DNA of 59,519 nt from Gloeocapsopsis crepidinum LEGE 06123 (GCF_015207655.1 NZ_JADEWN010000031.1:1-59519); one strand, 5' to 3'; positions 18,651 through 28,366 are shown, numbered from the stretch's first letter. Made by a program: numbers and translations. Notes: a model not told the origin generated them from the letters alone.

Positions 18651-19349
18651 TTGATGATGAACAGTTCAAAACCAATAGTTCGCAAATCTAGCAATAGCAG
18701 CGTTGACCGCATTTATGAGCGACTGAAGCAAATGGCGATGAATTATAAATTTCGTCCTGGAGAACCGCTCAATGAAGTAGAACTAGCAGCATCTTTCGGG
18801 GTGAGCCGCACACCACTGCGGGAAGTGCTGAACCGTTTAGTAGCAGAGGGGTTATTAGATTTCGTGCCGCGTCGCGGCTTTTCTTGCCGAGCACTTGATA
18901 CCAAAATGATTTTCGATTTATATGAGGTGCGGTGTGGCTTAGAAATGATGAGTGCAAAGCTAGCTACAGAGAGGGCTACCGATGCTGAAGTAAGCACGCT
19001 AGTGACGCTTTGGAAGACAGCATCACAAAAATTTGGTGAGTTATCACCGCTTGAGTGCGCTCAGTGTGATGAACGCTTTCACGAGCAGATCGCAACGTTG
19101 TCACGAAACGCAGAACTGTTGCACTCACTACAAGCCATTAATGCTCGCGCTCATTATCTACGTCTCATTTCTATGGAAAAAGTCCATTACCGTCACAATA
19201 CTTGCGACGAACATCAACTCATCTTAAAAGCTATACAGAAACGCAATGTAGAAGCTGCTGTAAACTGTATGTCTGCCCATGTCAGTCTGCGACAAGAGCA
19301 ACTCGTTGAGGTTATCAAAGAAGGAATCGCACGATTATATATGACTTGA
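18651..19349 (+). CDS. GntR family transcriptional regulator (FadR/FCD subfamily)
   Basis: A 232-residue regulator. The N-terminal winged helix-turn-helix shows FRPGEPLNEVELAASFGVSRTPLREVLNRLVAEGLL (about 37-72), the classic GntR signature. The C-terminal all-helical FCD domain carries potential metal/ligand residues in DERFHEQIA and DEHQLI. It faces away from the binding-protein gene across a short divergent region and probably represses the catabolic island in the absence of its effector. The gene is intact. Effector unknown; family members often sense the pathway substrate. Confidence 0.9.
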   Translation: MMMNSSKPIVRKSSNSSVDRIYERLKQMAMNYKFRPGEPLNEVELAASFGVSRTPLREVLNRLVAEGLLDFVPRRGFSCRALDTKMIFDLYEVRCGLEMMSAKLATERATDAEVSTLVTLWKTASQKFGELSPLECAQCDERFHEQIATLSRNAELLHSLQAINARAHYLRLISMEKVHYRHNTCDEHQLILKAIQKRNVEAAVNCMSAHVSLRQEQLVEVIKEGIARLYMT

Positions 19350-19368
19350 GTAATTTAAAAGCTCAGTA

Positions 19369-19403
19369 ACTAAAGCTATTAGCAGTTAGCTGGTAGCTTT
19401 AGT
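19369..19403. terminator. Hairpin between convergent genes
   Basis: A perfect 10-base inverted repeat, ACTAAAGCTA at 19369-19378 and TAGCTTTAGT at 19394-19403, lies between the ends of the GntR gene (plus) and the phosphoribulokinase-like gene (minus). Position suggests a bidirectional terminator. No strong T-run follows on either strand, so this is moderate evidence. Confidence 0.45.
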
Positions 19404-19425
19404 ACCGCTAATAGTAGCTACTCAT

Positions 19426-20382
19426 CTAAACAGGAACTTGTTGATAAATTTGTGTTGCTTTGAGCATATGGTACGTAATTAAGAGTTGCGTCATGGCAAG
19501 AGGATAACTCTGAATTGATTCTCCAGTTGTACCAGCAACCTTTCCTAACTCAGGATTACTTTCGCGGCTGCAAAAATGTGATAGATGAGGTGGCATATCA
19601 TTACAGATGATCTTTTCTAACTCATCCACTTGTTCAGATGTTGCATGACCATCAACTTCCAAGACATCTACAGGCTTATTCATATCTCGATCTAAATCTA
19701 AGCGAACTGCTGGATGAGGATGGCTACTAATAATATTCAAAATTTGTGTAAAATCTGGATGTGGGATAGTCGGACGCAATACTAAACGTACATTCAAGTG
19801 ACCATTACCTTGATCAGGGCTATTGCCAGGAGGATAAAAACTCACGACAACATCTGCCCATTGGCGCTGAGGACGAATAAATTGCTCGGAATCCGGCTCG
19901 CGCTTTTCAAGTTCTGCTTTTACTTGCTCTGGTGTATATCCTCGTTTTTGTGTATCGCGCTTAATTTTCCACTGTGCACGCAGTGATTCCGGTGGTGCAA
20001 GGTAGACTTTGACATCAAAAGAGTCTCGCGCACCTCGTGTAGAATAACCAAGCAAGCCTTCTACAATGACAAACTTGCTGGGCTTGATGTATTGCGGTGG
20101 CTCAAAAGTACCTGTTTTATGGCTATAAATAGGCTTAAGAATTGGTTGTCCTGTACGTAACAAGGACAAATGTTGCTGCATGATATCAAGATAGTTGCAG
20201 TCAGGATGCAGTGCTGTAATGCCTGTCTCAGCCCGCTGACGGCGATCGTAACGATGGTAGTCATCTGTGCAGATAACTGTAACATTCTCTGGTCCAAGTA
20301 CTTGAGCAATTCCCTTAGTTAATGTAGTTTTACCAGCAGCACTGTCTCCAACAATACCAAGAATAATAGGGCGATGGCTCAT
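19426..20382 (-). CDS. Phosphoribulokinase-family protein (paralogue)
   Basis: A 318-residue kinase of the PRK/uridine kinase family. The P-loop is GDSAAGKTT (about 12-20), followed by VICTDDYHRYDR and the ALHPDCN segment typical of PRK. Calvin-cycle PRK of cyanobacteria has a Cys in the P-loop (GDSGCGKS) used for redox control; here that position is Ala, while the Cys before TDDYH remains. The C-terminal ~100 residues diverge from the classical enzyme. It may be a second PRK or a kinase of another sugar. A GGAGG ribosome site precedes the ATG. Confidence 0.8.
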   Translation of the reverse strand: MSHRPIILGIVGDSAAGKTTLTKGIAQVLGPENVTVICTDDYHRYDRRQRAETGITALHPDCNYLDIMQQHLSLLRTGQPILKPIYSHKTGTFEPPQYIKPSKFVIVEGLLGYSTRGARDSFDVKVYLAPPESLRAQWKIKRDTQKRGYTPEQVKAELEKREPDSEQFIRPQRQWADVVVSFYPPGNSPDQGNGHLNVRLVLRPTIPHPDFTQILNIISSHPHPAVRLDLDRDMNKPVDVLEVDGHATSEQVDELEKIICNDMPPHLSHFCSRESNPELGKVAGTTGESIQSYPLAMTQLLITYHMLKATQIYQQVPV

Positions 20383-20601
20383 GATTCCTCCAGGACAAGA
20401 GAGCGTCTACTGCTTATATGTGAAATGCTTATCATTTTAAGCAGTAATCGAACTCAACTCAAGAACCATCTCAATATCTATATCTACTTATAACCAAGAA
20501 GTAAATCTTGCTCAGTACGCTTGACTGCGTAGATTTGCGCTCGCAAAGTCCTACTCAAGCAGATATTGCATGAAGTTTATGTTTTTGCACTGAGCGATCG
20601 C

Positions 20602-21468
20602 CTACGCTTTATTTGTGGCAGTTTTATTTACAAATTGACTCCATAAATTTGTCGTTCTTTGCCAAATACTCAGCCTTGACGTTATTAACTGTACTGAAGC
20701 TAGAAATAGAAAAGGCGGAATGGTTGTCAAGTAGCGATACCAAAGTCTGCGAGGCTCCTGAATCAGGCGATACAACCACTCTAACCCCATATTTCTCATC
20801 CAAAAAGGCGCTCTTTTATGAATTCCAGCAAATACAGGAAATGCTCCTCCTAACCCAATCATCACAGCATGAATTTTTCCTTTATGTTGGTCTATCCAGT
20901 ACTCTTGCTTTGGACATCCTAAGGATACTAGAACCACTCCAGCACCACTACTATTAATCTTTTGAATAATTGCCCTATCCTCTTCTTCTGTAAGTGGTCT
21001 AAAAGGTAAAGACTCCATACCAGCAATTTGCAAATCAGGAAACTTATCATGTATTTCTTCTTTCATCTTTTCTAATATTTTCGTTGTGGAACCTAAGAAG
21101 AAAAGACTAGTATTTCTTTTTGGAGCCAGATGGCACAGAGATAAAAGAATATCCATACCAGCTACTCGATTTTGCCAAGGCGCTCCCATTAATTTCATTA
21201 TCCAAACTAACGGCATGCCATCAGGTGTAACTAAATCTGCATCTTTTAAAACAGTGGAAAAATTAGGATTTTTGCAAGCTTCCATCAACATGTGGACATT
21301 TGCTACGCAGACAGTTTTACTTTCAAAGTGACTAGCCCAATTGAGGATTATTTCGAGCTGTTCTTTTAATGAAAGAGCAGTAACGGGTAAGTCAATTACA
21401 TTGACAACTGTCTTAACAATTTGTAAATAATATTTTTCGGTTGTGACTGTTGCTAAAGCTAAGGACAT
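20602..21468 (-). CDS. WecB/TagA/CpsF family glycosyltransferase (GT26)
   Basis: A 288-residue member of the GT26 family, which transfers N-acetylmannosaminuronic acid, ManNAc or glucose to lipid-linked glycans. Family motifs are clear: VANVHMLMEA near 55-64, DADLVTPDGMPLVW near 76-89, and GAGVVLVSLGCPKQE near 176-190. The C-terminus has basic and hydrophobic residues that may dock it to the membrane. It is transcribed away from the AT-rich desert and the Wzc-like gene, and probably contributes to the same exopolysaccharide. Confidence 0.92.
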   Translation of the reverse strand: MSLALATVTTEKYYLQIVKTVVNVIDLPVTALSLKEQLEIILNWASHFESKTVCVANVHMLMEACKNPNFSTVLKDADLVTPDGMPLVWIMKLMGAPWQNRVAGMDILLSLCHLAPKRNTSLFFLGSTTKILEKMKEEIHDKFPDLQIAGMESLPFRPLTEEEDRAIIQKINSSGAGVVLVSLGCPKQEYWIDQHKGKIHAVMIGLGGAFPVFAGIHKRAPFWMRNMGLEWLYRLIQEPRRLWYRYLTTIPPFLFLASVQLITSRLSIWQRTTNLWSQFVNKTATNKA

Positions 21469-22300
21469 ATTTTAGTACAAATGAAGAATAAAATGTATGT
21501 TCAAATCATTTTGTCTGCAGACATAAAGTGATACCTGATTTGCAAGAATGCTTTCAATCAGCAAAACAAGCAAAAAAGAAGTACAAACTTGAGTATTACT
21601 CAAGTTGCTACAGCAATACCGAAACTTAATAAGAATGCTATGCAGGTTACTCTTAAATGTTTTCAGTATTGAATTTATTTTTGTAGAACGAAAGTCAAAA
21701 CATCTGCATAAAACAGTATGTTATGCATTATTTATATTCAAAATTTTAAATGTTCGATAGTATTAGAGGCAACCAAAAAATGCTTTTTTACAAAAAAAAT
21801 ATATCTACAGAATGATGATTTTTTTGTTAGTAAGCTTGAAATTGCTTATTTTGTTTGTTTCTAGAATTTCCAGCTTAAATATTATAGATTTGTTTGTAAA
21901 TTCTAAGTAAAATATTATCTTAATAATGCATCTTGCTCTTAAGCAAAAAGACATTAATAAGTTTATTGTGAGTGTTTATTTTCATCCTTTGTAAAGAGTG
22001 TATAAATTCATTTTATATTTATCTTGTTCAATATAATTAATCCACTCTATATAGATGGTTGTAGTTATAATTTTAGATTATTAACAAGCTAATTCTATAG
22101 CTAAAAATGTAATACATAAATTAATTTAATGCAATATAAATTATCTTTATTAGTATGAAAAACAAGTACTAATAATTTACAATTTGCAAAAGCTTTCTAA
22201 AAACTTTGAGATTAAATATTTTTTTATTATAACTCCAATAATTTAAGGTAGTAAATCCTGCAGGCACTTTTTGACTACTGAGAATGGGCAAACAAACTAC

Positions 22301-22326
22301 TGAAAAAAGAACAAGCAGGCTTGTTC
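22301..22326 (-). terminator. Rho-independent terminator-like hairpin on the minus strand
   Basis: GAACAAGC (22309-22316) and GCTTGTTC (22319-22326) form a perfect inverted repeat. On the minus strand it is followed by a run of six T (A-run at 22303-22308 on plus). This is the shape of an intrinsic terminator for transcription coming from the right, where only a decayed reading frame is seen. Confidence 0.5.
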
Positions 22327-22664
22327 TCAAAATAAATTTATATTGCAGCGAATAAGAGAAAGCCCTTTAGGTAAAGTGTTGCATGAAAGATATGCCAAAT
22401 TTAATCCTGTAAGTGTTCTCTTCTTTTAATATGAAAGGAAAACTTTCTAGTTCATTTAAGGAAATAAACACTTGTAAGGCTATTTGGTGTTTAACTTGCG
22501 TAGTAAGTAGCTGTGTTATGGAGTCAGTTTACACGCTTTTTATGATTCCAAGAGAGATAAGTAGTTTAACTAAGTTACTAGCTAGCAGAAGATCTAAAAA
22601 GAGTATTGACTTATCGCTCGGCACATAGCTTACTTAATAACTTAATTCTAATCTAGATGTTAAT

Positions 22665-23005
22665 AAGTACAAATGAGTTCAGCTCACGACTATGCTTCAA
22701 TATTTAGCAACACTCTTCCTAAAGTAATTTGCTGTCATTCTTCATCACTAAAATCCGTACCTTTAACCAAAGATTTGCCCAGGAGTATATCGTCTCCTTG
22801 CGGTAAATGCGTAATAATTTTATATATTTTTGCATCTCTATGTGCAGTCTCCATCTTATGAGAAATTAGCTGTATGGAAAAGTCGCCCAAAGCAGTGTTT
22901 TTTACAGTAGTAATTTGATGGATACCAAACAACTGAAATAAGATTATTAATAAGTGATAAAAGTCTTCAATAGAGAACCCAAGAATCTCAAATCAATAAA
23001 ACTTA
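22665..23005 (-). pseudogene. Decayed reading frame of unknown family
   Basis: On the minus strand a frame is open from a TGA near 23002 to a TGA at 22735-22737, about 88 codons, and continues in frame for about 20 more codons to a TAG near 22668. The composition (ALGDFSIQLISHKMETAHRDAK, then THLPQGDD) looks protein-like, unlike the surrounding AT-rich sequence. The internal TGA could be a former TGG. I do not recognise the family. Lack of a start and the internal stop suggest a remnant; chance is possible. Confidence 0.3.
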
Positions 23006-23900
23006 ATTTTTCCTTCTGTTGAGTTGTAGAAGTGATAGATTAACTTAAGTAATGAGCCTTTACTCGCTCTATTCCAGAGTAGATTTTGATACACTATTTT
23101 TTCAAGTAAAAGGTACGTGATGTGGTTAAATATGCATATATGAATTTGGCAGTTAATATTCTTTACTCCGGATAGCTATATATAGAAACATATTCTACTT
23201 TGTTGCATCTACATATTCTTATGTAAAATTAATGATAACTAATAACATCGATAATTCTGTAAATAAATTTTGAAACATACTTTAAGCAACTAATAAACTA
23301 AGCTGGGTGAGTATTTTCTTGAAAACAATAGAATTAATAAATCTCTAATTATACTAATATCAAGAAATTCTGACGTCAATTTTAGTAAGTTTTGATTACT
23401 GAACAAAATAAATAGAAATCTATCAAACTCATTTCGTTTAAAAACTTAAACAACTCTAGTTTTAAAAAAACTAATACTATTTATAAACTTAGCACTATCT
23501 ATACTTGAATCATGACTTAAACTACTTTACTACAACAAATAAGTATAAAAAACATGAATTAATTCTGTACTATCATAATCAAAGAAAGAAAAATTGCTAC
23601 TATAATAAGTAAGATTTACTTAAGCTTTACATGGTACTATCAATCTATAAAGTTTATATGAAACTATATTTTGTAATCTATGATTGAGAATATATTATTG
23701 TACTTTACTGACTTGAGTCTTTCTTTATAAACAGTTAGTTTTACTCGCTGCTAATTAATGTTTTTTGAAATACTTAATTATTGATTTTTTATTAAAAGCT
23801 TATAGGTTTAAAGTTATTGATTTTGATCTTAATTCGAGATATCTAACTTGACCAGATATCTTTTATATAAATTTGACATAACAGAGATATTGAAATTGAA

Positions 23901-26072
23901 ATGGAAACTCAAAGCTACTTTCCGAAGTTACTACCAGAGAAGAAGGGTAAATCAATTCAATCTTTACCTGTAGTTTATACAGCTCAACCACAGGAAGGAG
24001 ATGAAGGTGGCTTAGAGCTTGGTCAGTTACTCAGGGCTTTACGGAGAAGAATTATTGTTATTGCTGGTATAACAACTGCGATCGCATCTACCTCTTTAGT
24101 TTTTGCCTTGTCGATTACTCCGACTTATCAAGCTAAGTTTGAACTTTTGATTACACCAGAGACTGTTGAAAATAAATTAACACCATCGCTTTTAAATGAA
24201 GAAGCGGGTCAGCAGTCTCAAGGTGTAGATGAAACTAAAATTAGGATTTTACAAAGTCCTAAAATAATGTCTCCTATCGTCAAAGAAATTGAAGCGAGAT
24301 ATCCAGGGTATGATCCGCCAAAGCTTGATTTCAGCTTGATCCAAGGGACAAATGTTTTAGAGGTTAGTTATCAAGCTCCAGACTCTGAAAAGGTTTCTCT
24401 AGTTTTGGATATAGTGTCTAAAGCCTACGTAGCATACAGCTTAGAAGAGCGTCAAGCAGATGTCCGCCAAGGTATTCAATTTGTAGAACAGCAGTTACCA
24501 CAATTACAACAGCAAGTTGAAACACTGCAAGAACAACTACAAACATTCCGTCAAAAGTACAATCTCATTGATCCCGCAAATCAAGGCAAGCAACTTGCCG
24601 ATCAGCTACATGAAATTGTTCAGCAGCGATTGGAAACACAAACACAGTTAGCTAAATTTCAATCACTCCACAGTACCTTGCAAAATCAGTTGCAACTTCA
24701 ACCCAATGAAGCTAAAACTGCTTCAGCTTTAAGCGAGGCTCCTCGCTACCAAAATCTGTTAAACCAATTACAGGAATTAGAAAGTCAGATTGCAGTAGAG
24801 TCAGCTAAGTATCATGAAGATAGTCCCCAAATTCAAGCACTACGCGACCAACAGCGAAATTTGCTTCCTTTAATTGAACAAGAAGGACGACGGGTCTTGT
24901 TAGATAAAGTACCTAGTAGTATCTTTGAGTCAAGAACTTTAGCATCCCCTAATTCATTACGTCAGCAACAAACTCAGCAATCTTTTGATACTGCAAACCA
25001 AATACAAGCATTAAAGGCTCAAAGTCAAGCATTGACACAAGCAGAAAAATCTTTGAGACAACAGTTTCAACAATTTCCTGTACTTGTGCGTCAACATGAC
25101 GATTTAGAGCGACAACTCAAAATTGCAGTTGATAATCTTAATCAGTTTTTGACTAAGCGAGAAGCGCTGCGGATCGATGCTGCACAAAAGCAGAGTCCTT
25201 GGCAGTTACTTACCCCTCCAACTCAACCTAGATCATCTACAGTGAGTGTTAAGCAAGTTCTCTTTTTAGGAACAGCTCTAGGTTTAATCTTAGGCATTAT
25301 GGCTGCGTTATTAATAGATAAGTTAAAAAATGTCTTTTATACAAGTGACGAAGTTAAGGCAATAACTAACATCCCACTTTTATCTGAAGTTCCTCATCAG
25401 CGGTATCATGAAGCTTATCAAGAATCATTACACTCTTTATATACCAACATTCGTTTCCTTAGCTTTGATACACCTGCGCGATCGCTTTCAATTATCTCAG
25501 CGGCTTCTGGAGATGGTCGCTCTACTATTGCTGTGCATTTAGCGCAAACCATCGCAGCGATGGGTCAACGAGTATTGTTAGTAGATGCAGACTTGCGTCA
25601 TCCTAAAATTCATAAACTTTTGAACTTACCAAATACGAAAGGGTTGAGTAATGTGATTGCTGACGAGTTAAATTTTCAAGATGTGATTCAGCGATCGCCT
25701 AATACATTAATGACATCTGAAGGTTACAATTCAGTCGATGTAGAATTAAAGATAGCCAAACCAATTTTGGTGGATAACTTCTTTGTTTTGACGGCTGGAC
25801 AAGTTCCACCTAATCCTATTAATCTACTGGCTTCGCAGAAAATGCAATTGTTAGCCAAGGATTTTTACTCTACATTTGATTTTGTCATATATGACACACC
25901 ACCGCTCTTGGAATTTGCAGATAGTAGCATAATAGCTACACAAACTGATGCCAGCATTTTAGTTGTAGGGCTGACAAAAACAAACCGTTCATGTTTGAAG
26001 AAATCATTAGAAAGACTTAAGCTATCAAGCTCTTCAGTTTTAGGGCTGATTGCTAATCTGACTAAAGAGTAA
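23901..26072 (+). CDS. Wzc-like polysaccharide co-polymerase/BY-kinase with atypical Walker A
   Basis: A 723-residue fusion of a Wzz chain-length domain and a cytoplasmic tyrosine-kinase-like domain, acting in polysaccharide length control and export. Order: basic N-terminus, membrane segment (about 52-74), long Gln-rich coiled coil (about 190-430), second membrane segment (about 450-470), then the ATPase domain with Walker A' VLLVDADLRHP and Walker B FVIYDTPP. The Walker A reads SGDGRST, with Arg540 where the family has Lys. The tail ends without the usual Tyr cluster. ATP-dependent autophosphorylation may be weak or absent. Confidence 0.9.
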   Translation: METQSYFPKLLPEKKGKSIQSLPVVYTAQPQEGDEGGLELGQLLRALRRRIIVIAGITTAIASTSLVFALSITPTYQAKFELLITPETVENKLTPSLLNEEAGQQSQGVDETKIRILQSPKIMSPIVKEIEARYPGYDPPKLDFSLIQGTNVLEVSYQAPDSEKVSLVLDIVSKAYVAYSLEERQADVRQGIQFVEQQLPQLQQQVETLQEQLQTFRQKYNLIDPANQGKQLADQLHEIVQQRLETQTQLAKFQSLHSTLQNQLQLQPNEAKTASALSEAPRYQNLLNQLQELESQIAVESAKYHEDSPQIQALRDQQRNLLPLIEQEGRRVLLDKVPSSIFESRTLASPNSLRQQQTQQSFDTANQIQALKAQSQALTQAEKSLRQQFQQFPVLVRQHDDLERQLKIAVDNLNQFLTKREALRIDAAQKQSPWQLLTPPTQPRSSTVSVKQVLFLGTALGLILGIMAALLIDKLKNVFYTSDEVKAITNIPLLSEVPHQRYHEAYQESLHSLYTNIRFLSFDTPARSLSIISAASGDGRSTIAVHLAQTIAAMGQRVLLVDADLRHPKIHKLLNLPNTKGLSNVIADELNFQDVIQRSPNTLMTSEGYNSVDVELKIAKPILVDNFFVLTAGQVPPNPINLLASQKMQLLAKDFYSTFDFVIYDTPPLLEFADSSIIATQTDASILVVGLTKTNRSCLKKSLERLKLSSSSVLGLIANLTKE

Positions 26073-26100
26073 AATCAAAACGGTGATTAAATAAAGCTAT

Positions 26101-26172
<72 letters not shown>

Positions 26173-26263
26173 GTTTTGTACGCAAGTATTTATAGTAGCA
26201 AATCATTGCCAGAAAAGCTAGTATTTTTGCAAAATATTTTGCTGAATACATTAACTAAACTCA

Positions 26264-26824
26264 ATGCCCTCTGGTAGAACGCACGATCGCATTACTTTAT
26301 GGGGCTTACCCCTGATTACTAGTCTGACTTTTTTTCATACTCAGAGTGGTAACTTAACTTTGATTGTGGCTGGAGCCTATCTCTTTAGTGGCTTAATGTT
26401 TGGTCCAGATTTGGATCTGTACTCTAGACAATACCAACGTTGGGGTTACTTCCGGTGGATTTGGTTACCCTACCAAAAAGCATTACGACATCGCTCGATT
26501 TTTTCACACGGGTTATTGATTGGAACAACTGTGCGAATATTGTATTTAGGTGTTTGGCTTACCCTTATAGGAATTTTTTGCCTGGGAGTGGCGCACTTGA
26601 TTTGGGGTGTGGAATTAACTTGGCAACAGTTGGTTACAGAAAGTAGGCGATCGCTCACACAAAACCCAGCAGAATGGTTCTATCTGTTTGCCGGACTCGA
26701 ATTGGGAGCAATGAGTCATTCTTTGAGTGATTGGAGTAGTTCTGCTTATAAACGGTTACAACAAAATCGTGCCAAAATGAAGAAACGTAAAGGAAGTCCA
26801 ACACAACTCAAACGTCGTAAATAG
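26264..26824 (+). CDS. DUF2227 putative metal-binding membrane protein
   Basis: A 186-residue protein starting MPSGRTHDRIT, the hallmark N-terminus of the DUF2227 family. Conserved His and Asp residues (HD at 6-7, GPDLDLYS near 48-55, KALRHRSIFSHG near 72-83) could bind metal, and there are about three to four hydrophobic segments. Function is unknown; the layout recalls membrane-bound metal-dependent hydrolases of the YdjM type. The basic C-terminal tail is probably cytosolic. The mazG gene follows after 9 bases, so the two may be co-transcribed. Confidence 0.85.
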   Translation: MPSGRTHDRITLWGLPLITSLTFFHTQSGNLTLIVAGAYLFSGLMFGPDLDLYSRQYQRWGYFRWIWLPYQKALRHRSIFSHGLLIGTTVRILYLGVWLTLIGIFCLGVAHLIWGVELTWQQLVTESRRSLTQNPAEWFYLFAGLELGAMSHSLSDWSSSAYKRLQQNRAKMKKRKGSPTQLKRRK

Positions 26825-26833
26825 CGTTTTCGG

Positions 26834-27694
26834 ATGACTCACTTTCAAAAATCAAATCAACCGCAGGCTACTGACGAAACTTTGGTAGCGATACAAGAAC
26901 TTATTGATGTTGTGGCAAAACTGCGATCGCCTGATGGTGGTTGTCCGTGGGATCTAGCACAAACACCGGAAACTTTGATTCCCTACGTGATTGAAGAAGC
27001 TTATGAAGTGGTAGACGCAATTCGTACTCAAGATCGAGATGCGATCGCTGAAGAACTTGGAGATTTACTACTACAAGTTGTGTTACAAGCACAAATTGCC
27101 TCAGAAGTTGGTAACTTTAGTCTGAAAGAAATTGCCCAAGGTATTACTCAGAAACTGATTCGCCGTCATCCTCATGTCTTTAGTGATGTCAGTGTTCAAA
27201 ATGTCGATGAAGTGCGGCAAAACTGGGAACAAATCAAAGCAGCAGAAAAAGGCACATCACTGACAGATGCCCAAAAGTTGGGTTATAAACTGAGTCGATA
27301 TGCGCGATCGCTTCCGCCACTCATGGCAGGAATGAAAATTTCTCAAAAAGCCGCAGCGGCGGGATTTGAGTGGGAAAACGTTGAGGGCGTGTGGGCAAAA
27401 TATCACGAAGAACTTGCCGAATTTCAAGAAGCGATCGCACATCATTCACCAGAACAACAAGCAGAACTCGGCGACTTGTTGTTTGTGATTATTAACCTGG
27501 CACGATGGTATCAACTCGATCCTGAAGCAGCATTACAAGGAACCAATCAAAGATTTGTCCAACGTATCATCCAAATGGAAACTTTTGCAGAGCGACCTTT
27601 GTCTGAGTATACGCTGGAAGAATTAGAAAATTTATGGCAACAAGCTAAAGTCAAATTAGCTAAAAATATCCATTCTTCTGAAGATGCAGTTTAG
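26834..27694 (+). CDS. mazG: Nucleoside triphosphate pyrophosphohydrolase MazG
   Basis: A 286-residue two-domain MazG that hydrolyses (d)NTPs to monophosphate and pyrophosphate, cleaning the nucleotide pool. The first domain has GGCPWDLAQTPETL and metal motif EEAYEVVDAI with EELGDLLLQVV. The second repeats the fold with AGFEWENVEGVWAK, EELAEFQEAI and ELGDLLFVIINLARW. Both EExxE and ExxD motifs are visible. It follows the DUF2227 gene by 9 bases. Length is normal for the family. Confidence 0.95.
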   Translation: MTHFQKSNQPQATDETLVAIQELIDVVAKLRSPDGGCPWDLAQTPETLIPYVIEEAYEVVDAIRTQDRDAIAEELGDLLLQVVLQAQIASEVGNFSLKEIAQGITQKLIRRHPHVFSDVSVQNVDEVRQNWEQIKAAEKGTSLTDAQKLGYKLSRYARSLPPLMAGMKISQKAAAAGFEWENVEGVWAKYHEELAEFQEAIAHHSPEQQAELGDLLFVIINLARWYQLDPEAALQGTNQRFVQRIIQMETFAERPLSEYTLEELENLWQQAKVKLAKNIHSSEDAV

Positions 27695-27713
27695 TCTTAA
27701 GTAAATATATTTT

Positions 27714-28163
27714 ATGGTAAAAATATTGCAAGTTTTCAGCTTGGCGATCGCAAGTTCTACCAGTTTCATCGCAAGTACAACAGTGGCGCAACCAAGCCAC
27801 AAGTTAACCGTAGTTGTAGATAGAATTGCCCGTCCGAGAGGTCAAGTTTGCTTTCGACTTTACGATAAAGAAAAAGGTTTTCCGCGGAATGCTGCTGGTG
27901 TGATTCAAAGTGGTTGCACGAATGCTCAAGGTTCTTCAGTAATAGCAGAATTTCATGCACTACAGCCTGGAAGCTATGCGGTAACAGTATTTCACGATGA
28001 AAATAATGACCAAAAACTAAATACAAACTTCTTAGGGATTCCCAGAGAAGGTTTTGCAATTTCTAATAATCCTCCTGTAAAAATTGGCGCACCAAAATTT
28101 AGTAATGCTAGTTTCAGTGTTGAGGGAGATACAACAATTAGAGTCAATATGCGATATTTGTAA
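27714..28163 (+). CDS. DUF2141 domain exported protein
   Basis: A 149-residue protein. The first ~25 residues form a signal peptide (hydrophobic stretch ending STTVAQP). The mature part is a small beta-rich DUF2141 domain with the typical GQVCFRLYDKEKGFP and YAVTVFHDENNDQKLN segments; the DENND acidic loop may bind calcium. Function is unknown, presumably periplasmic or extracellular. It is 19 bases after mazG in the same direction. Confidence 0.88.
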   Translation: MVKILQVFSLAIASSTSFIASTTVAQPSHKLTVVVDRIARPRGQVCFRLYDKEKGFPRNAAGVIQSGCTNAQGSSVIAEFHALQPGSYAVTVFHDENNDQKLNTNFLGIPREGFAISNNPPVKIGAPKFSNASFSVEGDTTIRVNMRYL

Positions 28164-28366
28164 GTACATCAAAACTGTAGAATCAAGTAGTTGTATTCAT
28201 GAGGATATGCAAGTACATTGGCAGCGATTTGATATTGTTGAGAGCAGTAAATTTTAACGCGATCGCATATTATCTAGAACCGTAATCTAAATAATTGTTG
28301 ACGAAAACATAAACTTTAGTGTTATATTTATTTATTAGTGAGTTTGTGGTAAGTTCTGAGATTGCA

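Larger units (their letters stand above)
21469..23900. other. 2.4-kb AT-rich gene desert upstream of the Wzc-like gene
   Basis: Very AT-rich DNA with no complete gene that I can support. It holds an apparent decayed minus-strand frame (22665-23005), a terminator-like hairpin (22301-22326) and scattered short open frames. The last ~900 bases before 23901 show nothing but A/T-rich sequence and may contain the promoter of the Wzc-like gene. Such length is unusual for the otherwise compact window. Confidence 0.6.

Noticed and set aside
22413-22628. 71-codon plus-strand frame in the AT-rich desert
   Set aside because: No ribosome site and biased, Ser/Lys-rich composition; open frames of this length arise by chance.
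21469-23900. CRISPR array in the long AT-rich gap
   Set aside because: No regularly spaced identical repeats were found there or elsewhere in the window.
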